Below the pieces are notes generated by a model that worked only from the letters and a program-made list of their open reading frames with translations, was not told the DNA's origin and made no database searches. 64,000 nucleotides of DNA from Telopea speciosissima (lineage: Eukaryota > Streptophyta > Magnoliopsida > Proteales > Proteaceae), in the NCBI RefSeq assembly GCF_018873765.1, contig NW_025317351.1:124001-188000 (forward strand), in the 5' to 3' direction. The position numbers and the translations under genes are program-made. The stretch's first letter is position 1. Each line of letters starts with the position of its first letter. Positions 46,201-57,900 of the stretch are shown piece after piece.

Positions 46201-46984
46201 TACCCACTTCCTTGTCATTACTTAATACACACCTACACTAGAATAGCTCAATAATTCTTCTCAGCTAGAACCCCACCATCTCAGATTTTCAATATTTTTA
46301 GATTGAATTGTCCCCTGTGAAAAAGACCCTGAAAACTCTGATTGGTTGGGACAGAAGATCGAGCCAAACTGATCTCTCAAGTGAGTTGTAAACGACAGAA
46401 CAAAAGGAAATTCTCTGAAGAGAAAGAGAAAATAATCACTTCAACACAATTTTCAATGAAGAAATGGATTGGATTTGCATGAAGTAGGAACCCAATTGGG
46501 TCTACTTTTAACAGGTTCATCCACAACAAAATTAAAGCAGGATTTGCCAATATGGTTTCTGTCTCGGTCATTAAAAATTGGATACAGAGAGAGCTTTTCT
46601 TCTCTTTTTGGTTGATGGATGCAGAGAGATCATACTTTGAAATTTGAATAGTTGGTAGTCTGTTTTGTTCTGCATACCATATCTTATTTGTTAGGCTAGT
46701 TTTGACGAAATATATTCATTGGTTGTGAATTTTAAACCCATAGGACAAGTTATAGGCATTCCAATACTTTGGCTGGTGGATTCATCTTGACCCATAAGTT
46801 GACCTTTCAGCTTAATCTTTTTTTCTAAAGTTTCTGGTACCAATGCTAACTCTAGATTGAATGGTTACTATTAGTGCTAAATTTTGATTGCTGGTGCTTT
46901 TTAGGCAGTCTCACAGAAAATGGTATGCTGATTTGGAAGGGTCCAAGAGGAGCTGTATGTCAAGGATTCAAACTCCCTCTCCAA

Positions 46985-47633
46985 TGCAACATCGGCCAGC
47001 TTTGGGGAGGGTCTTTGGGCTTTTATAAGTGGAAACATTTCCTCCCCTTAATAGGTGCATCTTTTGGGGTGATCGGACCAACCATGACAAATGGTACCAG
47101 AGCTGGACCTAGAGATATTGGGAACGTGGGTTGACATACTGCAGTGTGGGTCTCATATAGAGATGTAGCTCTCCCGTGGCGAGGGCATCAGTGTGAGTGA
47201 TGACAGGGCACTGCAACAATCCCATATGAGCCAGCTTTGAGGAGGGTCTTGGGTAAGGGTTCAAGTTTGGCCCTATCAGCCAGAGCCTGCTCTGGTCTGT
47301 CCTCAGCTCGAATAGGCTGAGTCAGGGCCGGGCTAGGGTTGAGGCCTTGGGCCCAGTCCGATCCTGTTTTCTTCTTATTCCTCCTCCTCCTGTTCTTCTT
47401 TCTTCTTCTTCTCCCCGGCCTGGCCCAGCTCCTGTATCTCCCTTCCCCCTCCCAATGGTAAGAGCCAATCAGGGTAGCTCGGCCCAGCCCTAAGGGCAGG
47501 TCAGGGTTGGATTTTCAGGCCGAGTTAGGGCCAGGCCAGACTCAATCCTGTTGCAACCCTAGTCTTGGGCTTATAAGCAGAAAGGTTTCTTCCCCTGTTA
47601 GGTGCATCTTTTGGGGTGGTTATCAATGCGTCA
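46985..47633 (+). mobile_element. TRIM-like miniature LTR element
   Basis: Two direct copies of a roughly 105-bp LTR-like sequence (about 46985-47089 and 47212-47633, the second split by a MITE) share ggagggtct, ataag and aggtgcatcttttggggtg. Between them TGGTACCAGAGC (47092-47103) resembles the tRNA-Met primer site. The internal part is only about 120 bp and non-coding. Outer edges and target duplication are not fixed. Such elements cannot move without help from full-length LTR elements. Confidence 0.6.
47254..47561. mobile_element. hAT-type MITE nested in the TRIM
   Basis: A 308-bp insertion with perfect 8-bp flanks GTCTTGGG (47246-47253 and 47562-47569). The ends are TAAGGGTT and, reversed, TAGGGTT. 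It is GC-rich with many gggcc/ggccc words. The 8-bp duplication is the hAT hallmark. Confidence 0.82.
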
Positions 47634-47880
47634 TGGTGGGTTGTGTGCAGGAAGTGCTGGATACTCTTGTAAAATAGTTCTCGCATCAAACCTAAAAAAG
47701 TATGACAGAACTGATGCTGAAGCATATGCACAATTAAGTTCAGTAGGGAGAAGCAATTAGGAAACAATGGAAGTTGTTACATTTGGTTACATTTACAAAC
47801 TGGCCCTTCATTGGCCATTTTCTTGGAAATAATCTTGTATCCTCAGATTACAGATGCAGCTTTGTAAGAACTAGATGAAA

Positions 47881-50826
47881 TCACTGAATCGGGGCTAGAA
47901 GTGTATAGATCAGAAGAAATGAGACTACAACAATGGCCCCAGCAAGAGTAAACCTTGGACTGGTCCATAACATAAGGTTTGACCTCTCTGTTCTCTTGAT
48001 GGGATCAACCTCTTCAGACAGTGGATAATTTGAACGCGTCGGATTCCAGCTCACATACTTATCTGGATTGAACTGTGAAAAGAGAGTCTTCTTCCCTTTC
48101 TTCCTAAAGCTAGACCAAGCTTTGTTCCAGTCTATCGATGACCTGTCTCCTGAGATTGAATGAGACGAGGAAGAAAGCAAGTAATTTATCCATAGAAGGT
48201 TTATAAGTACAAAAACAAGAAAAATTTCTGTATATGTGAATTTTGCAATACAGCAAACAAAAAACTGAGACAGCTCAATTTAAATTCTCCCCATGTTGTA
48301 TTCACAACAATAAAAATTTAAGGGTCAGCAGAAGAACCAGAAAGTCAGAAATTGCATCCAGTTTTCCTATAACCTATAATTGTATTGTAGTGAGCACATA
48401 AAATGACACCAAAGTTTTCAGGTTGAAAGTATGATTTGTTACTCTGGGTGTTTTTTGCAAGGACTTGCAATACCTAGTTTTGAGTATATTAATGTTCCAC
48501 TGGGCCTCCATCACCTTACCATGACTTGACAAGCTGATGATTTTGTATCGCTGATGAGGACCTCTGCTTCCCAGTTTTGTGCTCTATATTTCATCATCCT
48601 ACCAACCCAAAACTGTCAGCCCAGGACATTCCAATACTAAGTAGTCACAACCTTAGGCAAGTGGATGGGAATCTATGGAATTAAAGACAGGATGGGATGA
48701 TTGCAATTCCTATTGAGGGAAAGCAGCAATAGTGAGAAGATTAAGCATGGCAGATTGAAATGGAGTCAAGGACAAAGACAAGAGAAGAGCTTTGAATGAC
48801 ACTCTGTTCATTGTCAAGGAAGGCATAATATGCAATGTACAAATGAGTATTTTGAAAGATAAGATGCCCCTAGCTAAAAATACAGCTATGAGAAAATAGC
48901 CACTCCTCTAAGAAAGACTCAGATTTAGAGCTTCCTTGCAGGTGTTAATGTTAACCTTAGACACATGCATATGCAACGTTGGAGAAAGATAACATGGAGA
49001 GAGAAATTTTAGAGAACACTAGACCCAACAAGCAAAACCTGGAATTCTAAATGACAGGATGGGAAACACAGAAAATTCTATGAAGTCATTTAGAAATTTG
49101 GAACTCAAATTTTCAACTTGAAAACCGAGGGAAGTTCTGATAAAATGATTTCAGAATCCCTATCTAGAAACAAGTTTACGAAATCCCAGAAACAGAATTA
49201 ACACTTTCTAGGGTAAATGTGTCCTTGCACAATAATTCACATTAGACAAAGTTCAAGGCTTTCCTTTTTCAGAGTTGACACTAAGTTTGTAATCGAGCAA
49301 ATCATTCCAAGCTTGCATAAAGAATCCAGAAACCAGTGTAAATGGGTAATCAAGGTGATGCCTCAGGGTGCACTATGAGATCACTGCAGCCTAAGTTTGA
49401 ACAATGATAGCAAAGCGAGGTACAAGTAGGAGTTCAAGCTGGGTTAAGTAAGAAAGCAGCCGCTTAGGGTTAAATTTTATCCAGGTACATGCTTAATGAG
49501 AATATTGTTTAGAATGAGATGCTATAAGTATGAACCCCCAAAATACATGGAATATATGCCACACTCTCTACCAGTTGAGTTGATACAGCTCATACACAAG
49601 TATTTATATGTACTATTATATGTATTTTTCTTTTTTTCCTTATGTCACACAAGCATTTAACCAGCAGGAAGATGGGCGATACTCAAAAGATTGAACCCAA
49701 ATTGGTGAACAGGGCAACAGCCCAGGCTATCAGCCAGGCCACCAGCTACATCGCCTGAGCATTTTGATAACATTGCCCAGAAAATATTTATTCCTACTGA
49801 CTTTCAATGAAATTTGCAAACTCATACTTTAGTACATTTGTATGCACCACGGTCTTTGTGAGCAGATATGCTAAACTACAAACTAATTACAGCAGAAACA
49901 AAAGACAAAACTTCCTGAATAGTTAAATGGACATCCACCTAAACACTGGGATACCTTAGGCAAAACTGGAATTTAAAACTTAAATGGTGAAATGGGAACA
50001 GTATGGGGGGAGCAATATAAAAGATAAAGACTTGAAGATGGGTAGGAAAGACCTTGGGGCACATAACTTAGTTACTCAGCTTCGGCATTGGACATAGAAT
50101 CATAGATATGAAATCCTATTTGGTATACCTTCTGCACCAGAAGAAAAGATTTTTTTCTACTTCAACATCAGATTAGAGAGGCTAAGTACTTAGAAGATAT
50201 GGGGTAACTGTCCATAGTTCAAATTTCAAACAGCTCGGCTACACTGCACCAATTAAAGTATCCTACCCAGGAGAAGATGCAAAGGAAGCATAACCAATAT
50301 CCACTTGGAAGTTGGAAGTATGGAGGAACAAATCACAATTTTTAAAATTTTTCCCCATTGTCAAGAGAAGTGACTAGATCCAAATAATAGAATCAACCAG
50401 ACTGAAATCTGTAAAACAACTGTCCAACGCAGGGGCAAGCATTAATTACATCAACAAGGATTCAAAATGTCCCAAACTCCAACCCAACCAATTGTCTAAC
50501 TAGCTGCTTATAGTCTTGTAGTACTAACATTAAACTCATAGTGCAAATCCATTACATGTCTTTAAAGTTAGCCTCATCAAGTAATTCTAACAAAAACACA
50601 ATTAAATGAAGAACAAAAGAAGCCAAACCCTGACCCTACCTTCGTTTTTACTGTTGTTGCTGTCGTCTCCACTGGGAGATGGTTGTTGGGAATCACTTTG
50701 TTTAGATTGCGGTCTGAGAAGCGAAGGATAAGGATTGTGTTTCCTGGGATTGGTGGTGGGAGTAGGAGTTCTCGACCTAAAACTATGCGCCGTTGCCCTT
50801 CTTCTCAATTGAAGTTGAAGATCCAT
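47881..50826 (-). CDS. Conserved-looking plant protein with one membrane segment, 151 residues
   Basis: Two exons: 50640-50826 and 47881-48149, joined in phase (SKNE-G-DRSSIDWNKAW) over a 2.5-kb intron with donor GTAGGG and acceptor CTCAG. The N-terminus (MDLQLQLRRRATAHSFRS then Ser/Thr/Pro-rich) lacks acidic residues for about 40 positions, like a plastid or mitochondrial transit peptide. The core reads WNKAWSSFRKKGKKTLFSQF, DKYVSWNPTRSNYPLSEEVD and PIKRTERSNLMLWTS. One hydrophobic segment near the C-terminus (LAGAIVVVSFLLIYTLL) ends four residues before the stop. The total, 456 nt, divides by three. I take it as an organelle membrane protein of unknown function. The DxxRSNYPLSEEVDPI-type core looks conserved in plants from memory, not from a search. 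Confidence 0.75.
48150..50639 (-). other. Intron of the 151-residue gene
   Basis: A 2.49-kb intron. AT-rich; I see no repeat or coding relic in it. Confidence 0.75.
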
Positions 50827-53800
50827 GCACTCCCTTTCTTCCACGCTTTTTCTCTGTTTTTGTTTTGGTCTTTCTGCAAATTTGATCACCCAACTCCGAA
50901 TTGTTGATGAGATGAAAATGTGTGTCATTAACGAAGGCCACACACGATGCCTCTGCGACTGAAACTGAGACTGAGACGGGGAGTTGGAGCCTGTGAGTAT
51001 CGATCACACAAACGCAACTCGTTTGCTTATCAGAGTGACACTGTAGCCTCTGGGTGGAACAAAAAAACATAAGATTAACATCTCTCCACGTCATGCACAG
51101 TTAGGACACGTGTCGTTAGTCCATGCTCCCTCAGGCTTCGGTGCGGGTGTTGCAAAAATCGATTGGATTTGGTCGAAGACGATCCGAGATCCGCTGATTC
51201 GAATCAGACAGATCCCACCAAAATTGTTAGGCACAAGATCTGCAGGCCGATTCTAGGGTTTTCCAGGTCAGGACCGATCCAAACCACAATTCCGGAATTT
51301 TAAACCAATCTGAGGTCGGGGTCGGCAGTCGGGATCGAGATTGACCAAGTCAACTCAGACTCCTTGGGGCCAATCCCAAGTTGACTCAGTGATCCTCCCA
51401 AACTCGATTGACCTGAACAGGCCAGAGTGACCACCCTAGTGATCAAATGCTTGAGCAAGGTTTTAGTTAACGATGTCGTACTCATATCGAGTCACAGTAC
51501 CCATTTCTGTCTCAGCCATGGTATCAAATATCTGTATTGGATCGGCCGATACCGATACTTGATCGATCCCGTATTTGCGTAACAGTTCTTAGTGAAGGTA
51601 AATTTATCTAATAAATCAAAATTTTAATATAAGTGAAGGCAAAACCATCTGATACGGCCAATAGATATCGGTACCAATACCATCATAATACAGATATTTT
51701 AAACCATGGTCTTGGCCAACACCGATACTGAACCACAGTTCGAAACGAACCAATTTATATAAAAAAAATCTACTTTTTGGTACTCAACATAAATTAATAT
51801 TTTGATATATTTCAACACTTCTATGCTTTAAGTCCATATTGAATCATACATGAGACGTGCTTCCCTTGTTCTCCATCTTTAACTTTTTCCTGATGAACCT
51901 TGAAATCCATATAATAGTGCTCTGCAGCCACTTTCAAGTTTCAAGTTTCAGAAAATATTCCACCTTGGCATTCTCATGCTTCTGCTCCTGCAGTCACTCT
52001 CTCTTATTTTGTCAAAAAGCTGATCCTGGTGAGTATCAGCCGAGTGGACTAGGGATGTAACAGTCAGTGACCTGATCCCCAAGTCCAAGTACTAATTCCT
52101 TAGACCCAATCTTGGCTGATCCTTGGTGTAAATGAAGAAAGATCAGGAAATGGTTTCACATATTGTTATTCCAATCCATTGGGGCCAAGGTTCTAAATCT
52201 AGGTTTTGAAATCAGTATCGGTCAGGCCTGAAATCCAGACGTCTCTTATCTCATTCCGAGATTCTGACATTGGGTTTCGATCTTGGATCTTGTTTTGACC
52301 AGGCCCGAAACCGAGACAACTCCGAGATTTCGGTCAATTTCGACTGAGATTTAGTTCCATGATTGTGATAACAGTGCAAGAATTTCCAGATACTACAAAC
52401 AGTAACATCCTTAGCTCTAATAAACAATGGAAGTACAGTTATAATGGTTAGAAAGCTTCAACAATGAAAATAAGCTCATGTTATTCATGTTACTGTATTT
52501 CCAAGAAAACCAGAACATGTTGCTTGTATTAAGGAGAACAAAAGTTATTACAAGAGATGACATACAACAGAAATTTTCCAGCAGTTCAACATGGTTGATC
52601 ATTGGTCAGGCCTGCACCAACTGGTACCAAAGCAAATCCTACAGTATTGGCTCTGTCTTCACCATCATTTGATGACAAAACCTTCCTCTATATGAACAAA
52701 AAAGATCATCACAGGCCAAATCATAGAAGAATTGGGCAAGCCTAAATTCTCAGGTAAAAAGCAAAAGATGATTACAGAGATCCTATGGAATTCTTTTCAG
52801 CGACCTTGGACTTTTTCCTGTTTTCTCAAGTTTTATCATGAAATCTCATCCTTCAAAGTAAAAACATGTCTAGAAAAAAGGGGTGGTTCATGAGATTTTC
52901 CAAGAAAGCCACTTTCTGATCCCAATTTTTACTGGCCACAAGGAAATCCTAAAAATTTAGAATATCATAGTAAAATACAACACAAAATGTTTAATTCAAT
53001 AATAAAAATATGAAGTCATGACATTTATGTAATGCCCAAGAAAATTTAGAGGGGAGATTTATTCTCAGCTCCTTTAAGTTGAAGAAGCATCTGAACTTTG
53101 TATAAAATGTCATAGTTCATGAGAGTTGTTAGAGGTATCTGCAATCAGACAATGGCATCTTCTGATTCTTGCTTTCCCCACTCCCCTTTTCCTCCCCTTT
53201 TCCTCAAGTAAAGACTATCACCTACAAAGATTAACAGAAACTATTTCTTACTACTGGGAAGGCAAGTAATTAAAATGTGCAGTCCCAATCCTCTCTGTGC
53301 GGTTCAGGAATCAAAGATCATCAAATTATGGTCGATTCACAAACCATTTTGATTTCAACAGGGATTAAGTTGAAATAATCAAGTGATTTTGGTCAGAATC
53401 ACCTGAAAATATAAATGGAAAATCAACAAGGAATAATATTGAAATATAAAAAATAGTTATTGAGATTCACCCTAATATTTTTGTTTTTGGCCATTAATGA
53501 AGCCAGGTCCAAGATCAAAATTTAATTCCTTGTACCGCTACTCAGGTAACCAGACGTAGTGCCCAAGGACTTTTCAGTTCATACTATATCTTCCTTGTTA
53601 AGTAACAAAGAATGCTACCAACTGGAAGGAAGAAACAGAAAATTAAGTTGGGGCAAAGTCAAATCATACAAAACAATGCATATTATCATGCCATAAGAAC
53701 TTGTTAACTATAACTTAACACACATCCAATTAAAATGAGTCAACACAATGCAAGATAAATGAATTTTTGCCACTTAGCCATCAAAAAGAATTTCTATCTC

Positions 53801-53892
53801 TGCCAAAATTGAAATGGTATTTATACGAGATTAAACAAGAACCATAAATTCTGTGGCAAAGAACTACGTGAAACTTCTGATCTGAATGCTAA
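50827..53892. other. Intergenic region between the 151-residue gene and RVE
   Basis: GATCGG/CCGATC-rich degenerate repeats occur at about 51130-51450 and 52190-52350. A gatacc/ggtatc tract like that at 35640 is at 51520-51730. No gene is seen on either strand. The RVE 3' UTR may extend into the upper part. Confidence 0.45.
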
Positions 53893-54959
53893 GCAGCTCC
53901 AAGTGTAATACACTTTTGAACATCAACCATCTTTTTCACACCCAAGGCAGAGCCAATGGTTGGATTGCAACCAGCGGCAGTTAAATAACCTAAAATTTAG
54001 AAACAATAACAAGAAAGAAAAATTTAGCCAGTTCAACTGGAAGTTCACCAAAAGCAATTACAAAAAGATTGTTGTGAAACAATTTCTGCTTAGGGGGCAC
54101 TCCTCTCATTTTTGCTCATTCAGGGATCCATTCTTGGCTGGTTGAAAGGGACTAGAGTATGAAAACAGAAGAGGGAGAGAACGCAAAAATGGGGTTACCA
54201 ATGGTCCCAAACAGCACTCAGAACTGAGAAACATTTGTCAGCTTTAAGAAACAAAGACATTCCCTGATCAATCTCTAATACAAACCAACTTGAATAATAG
54301 TGATGCTCTGGTTTCAGACTACATGGATAGCTGTGGTCCAATTATAGTGGACTCCCATCCTGAAAAGAAATCTTAATCACTGGGAGGTAGAGACAGCACA
54401 ACATCTACTAATACCCCTTGCTTTTGAAGAATGATCTGCTATTTTTCAATCTGCAGGAAGGAGGGGAAGTTGCTGCAGGGATGGAATCTACATATAGTTA
54501 ATCCTCTAGGAAGGAAATTTTGTGCTTAGCGGCCAGTTAATGGAATACATAACTAGGCAGGAACAAGAGAATTTTCTGAGGATACCTCAGTCCAGAACAA
54601 AAGGGTGGCTTGAAAAATGTACAGAAAAAGAGCTAGTCAACTTATTCAGCTCAATCCTATTTTCTGTTACTCATTGGTTAATAACACAGTAACATTTTGC
54701 TTTTCTGGCTTCACTACTTGGAGGAAATAATCCAAACTGGTTGAATGAGCGTATAAATGAAATTATATTCATGCAGCCAAAATCTGATGGGCTATCCAGG
54801 TTATAAAAAACATTGACAATAATCTGCTTCAGAACATTTGAAGCTTGAATGTATAATTATAGCAATTACAAAGGACATAAAACATTTGTACACATGCATT
54901 AACAGAAAAAAACTATTAGTGTCATCAAGAAGAATACATAAGGGGAAACCAGAACTTAC

Positions 54960-57900
54960 AATTGAGTCAAAATCAGGGCTCGACATGTTAATGGTCAGGT
55001 TTCGCATCAACATTAAGACCTACACCAACACAGATAGTTTTGTAGGAACAGTTAAACACAATCAAGAACAGAAATGATGCCAGATGAGCAACAAATGGTT
55101 TCATAAAAATTAAATGAGACAGTATACACTTTAAACACACATAAACACTCCCTCCTCCCCTTCTTCTTCTTCATTGTCTCCCCAATAAAGTTTATGATGC
55201 AGGTTCATCATAGAAATTGGCTTATTTCTTTAGAAATAGGCCTAGGGTTGGGTTATATACATGTTGGGCTTTTGTTCCCAAGGGTTTTCTATGTATTAGG
55301 CCACTTTAATGAGCCTAAACTAGGGGTATATAGGTTGCATACGAGATTAGCCCAATACTTAATTTATTTTTATGTTTTTTAATTGAACCGGTTCAAATTG
55401 GTTGCATCCAATTAGTTCAATTTAAGAGATCATGTGACTTGATTAAGTGGTCATGTGACGTAAGTTGGGCTGGATTAGGACTCTATAAGTTCAGCCATGT
55501 TTTGAGTCTATTTCCTTTAGTATTCTAGTTTCCTCGTCAGTTTAAGTTACCTAATAGGTTAGGGATAGGGTTAGGCCATTCCTTTTTAGTGTCTAAGTCT
55601 ATTTTTGAGTCTTCTATATAAGTTTGTAAGGGAGGCCAGCATTGATTACGAATTTGATTAATAAAAAATATTGTTTTGCTGCTATCTTTGCTGCTGCTGC
55701 TGCTTCTCTCTTCAGAGACTGTCTTGTGTGTCATATCCAGACCCCCCCTTGTGAGTAATATCAGGGTTGAAGGACTGGAATCCCCAGTGACTCCTTACAT
55801 CTTGTAGATCGGGAGGTCCTCTTTTAGCTTTTCTTCAATCTGCTACGGTTGGAGATCAGTGTTAATTCAAGTAAGTAGTTTTATAATTCTACAATTTAAT
55901 TCCTCTTCTTAATCCTCCACTTAACACTAATCTATTCCCATAACCCTAGCCTCACTCTAAAAATCTGTCCAGCCTTATCCGTCCACTCGATCTCAATTGC
56001 AGCCCAATCTGTCCATCAAAACCCTAAATCCGATTCTGCCCTAAATTGCAGAATTTCGTAACTCATCCAAACCCTAACTTCTTTATACCAAAATAACCCC
56101 CTAGACCTGCCCATTAATACCCTATAAACCCCTTTCTCAAAATCCACCCCTAAACCCTAGATCCTGAAAACACTTCATTTTTACAAGGCCTCTAACTCCT
56201 AACCCTAGATTTTCAACTTCGTCCAAATCAATCCAAACCTACACCAATAGACTCATAAAAACCTGCACATCATTACCAAATAAAACCCTAGCTCAAAACC
56301 CTAACCCTAACCCTAATTCTGCCCTAATTAGCCTAAGCTGTCCCAATCGGCCAGCCTTGTTTGGTGATCCTATTACCCTGGTTCCTAGTGGGACTACTCC
56401 TACCTAGGACTACATAAGTTTATATTGCATAAGCTTTAGAATATGTCATCTGTTGTCAATTCCAGCACTTGCCTCTATTTTATAAAAAAAAAAAAAAAAG
56501 GGCGTACCCAGTGCTCAAGGCTCCCACCACTGCGTGGTTTGGGGAGGGTCACAATGTATGCATCCTTACCACCGCTTCGCGGAGGGGCTGTCTCCCGACT
56601 CAAACCCATGACCACTAGGTCGCAATAGAACAACCTTACCGTTGCACCAAGGCCCGCCCTCACTTCCCTCTATTTTATGGTTGAATCAAATATATGCATA
56701 GAAACAATGATAATATTGTTTGGAGAAACCGAGAAACTGATATCAATGCTATTTTTACCTATAACTGATGTACAATTTATTGAATTACAATACAGACACA
56801 AGCAAATCATATCCATGGATTTCTAAAAAAGGATGTCAGCACAACTAAATTTGGTCATTTGGAACATTGCATCTCTACGCAGATATACATACTTTATACT
56901 TAAGTTACAGAAGTGTGAATCTAATATCCTTCTTCTCTTCAAAACTGCCAAACAATGTCCAAATTTTTTTTTCTTTTTCTAGAAGCAAAAACCATTCTAG
57001 GCTAAGACCAACCAAGCTCAAACTCCTTGATCCCAGTTCTTGGAATTTTATTCAAATGATTGACTCTAAACTATGCATTAAACTATGGCAAATGGAAACT
57101 GTATGAAAGTGATTCTAGATAATCCTAAAGTATGGATGTCCACAACTACATCTTGATGAGAAAATCACTAACTTCATAGAATTGGGTGTTACTATTCTCT
57201 ACCAACACCAGTCGCTTAACCCTTGCTAGAACAGCAGCTACTTCGTGCTAGTCTCTAAGCTATATCACCTCTGCGTCCATCAATTTTAACTTTTATGGCC
57301 GTGGCACAAATTTTCATTTGGACACATGCCACTGGAGAGAGTAGTGCCAGCTACAGGTGCCCACCTTCATAAAGGTGCAACTCATGGGGCCAACCCAAGC
57401 CAAGTACAGAAACTGAATTGTCCACCTATGAACTGCCAATGCAAAGACATTCAATCCAAGCCCAACCCTAATCCTATTTATAAAACCCCATCTCAACTGA
57501 AGCTTTACTGATGTTAACTTGGGCAATGGTGCTGAGCTTTGGTTTGCCCTACTTCTCCAAGTTATCTACTCAAGCCCAATACACTGATTGCACTTCCCAG
57601 CCCCACCCTCACAAAGTTTGAAAATGCCAACCCACCAAAGATTATAGAGGTCAGCCCAACCGAAGTTGCAGTGCGCCAGTGCCTACAGTTAAAGTAACTT
57701 GGAAGAAGGCTAGGAGATAGTTCTGTGAGACATGGAACTGACAAACTATCGATTATCCCTTGCTATGACCACCCACTCTCTGCACCTCACTGATGCACTG
57801 TGGCATCATTGCTAGGTGATGGAAGAAATACCTTGTCGAGTCGATAAGCACCCCCATCTTCAATTGGGCAATGGCCTGACTGACTGACCAATCAGCTCAA

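Noticed and set aside
56290-56325. Telomere sequence
   Set aside because: Only three CCCTAA units; not a chromosome end.
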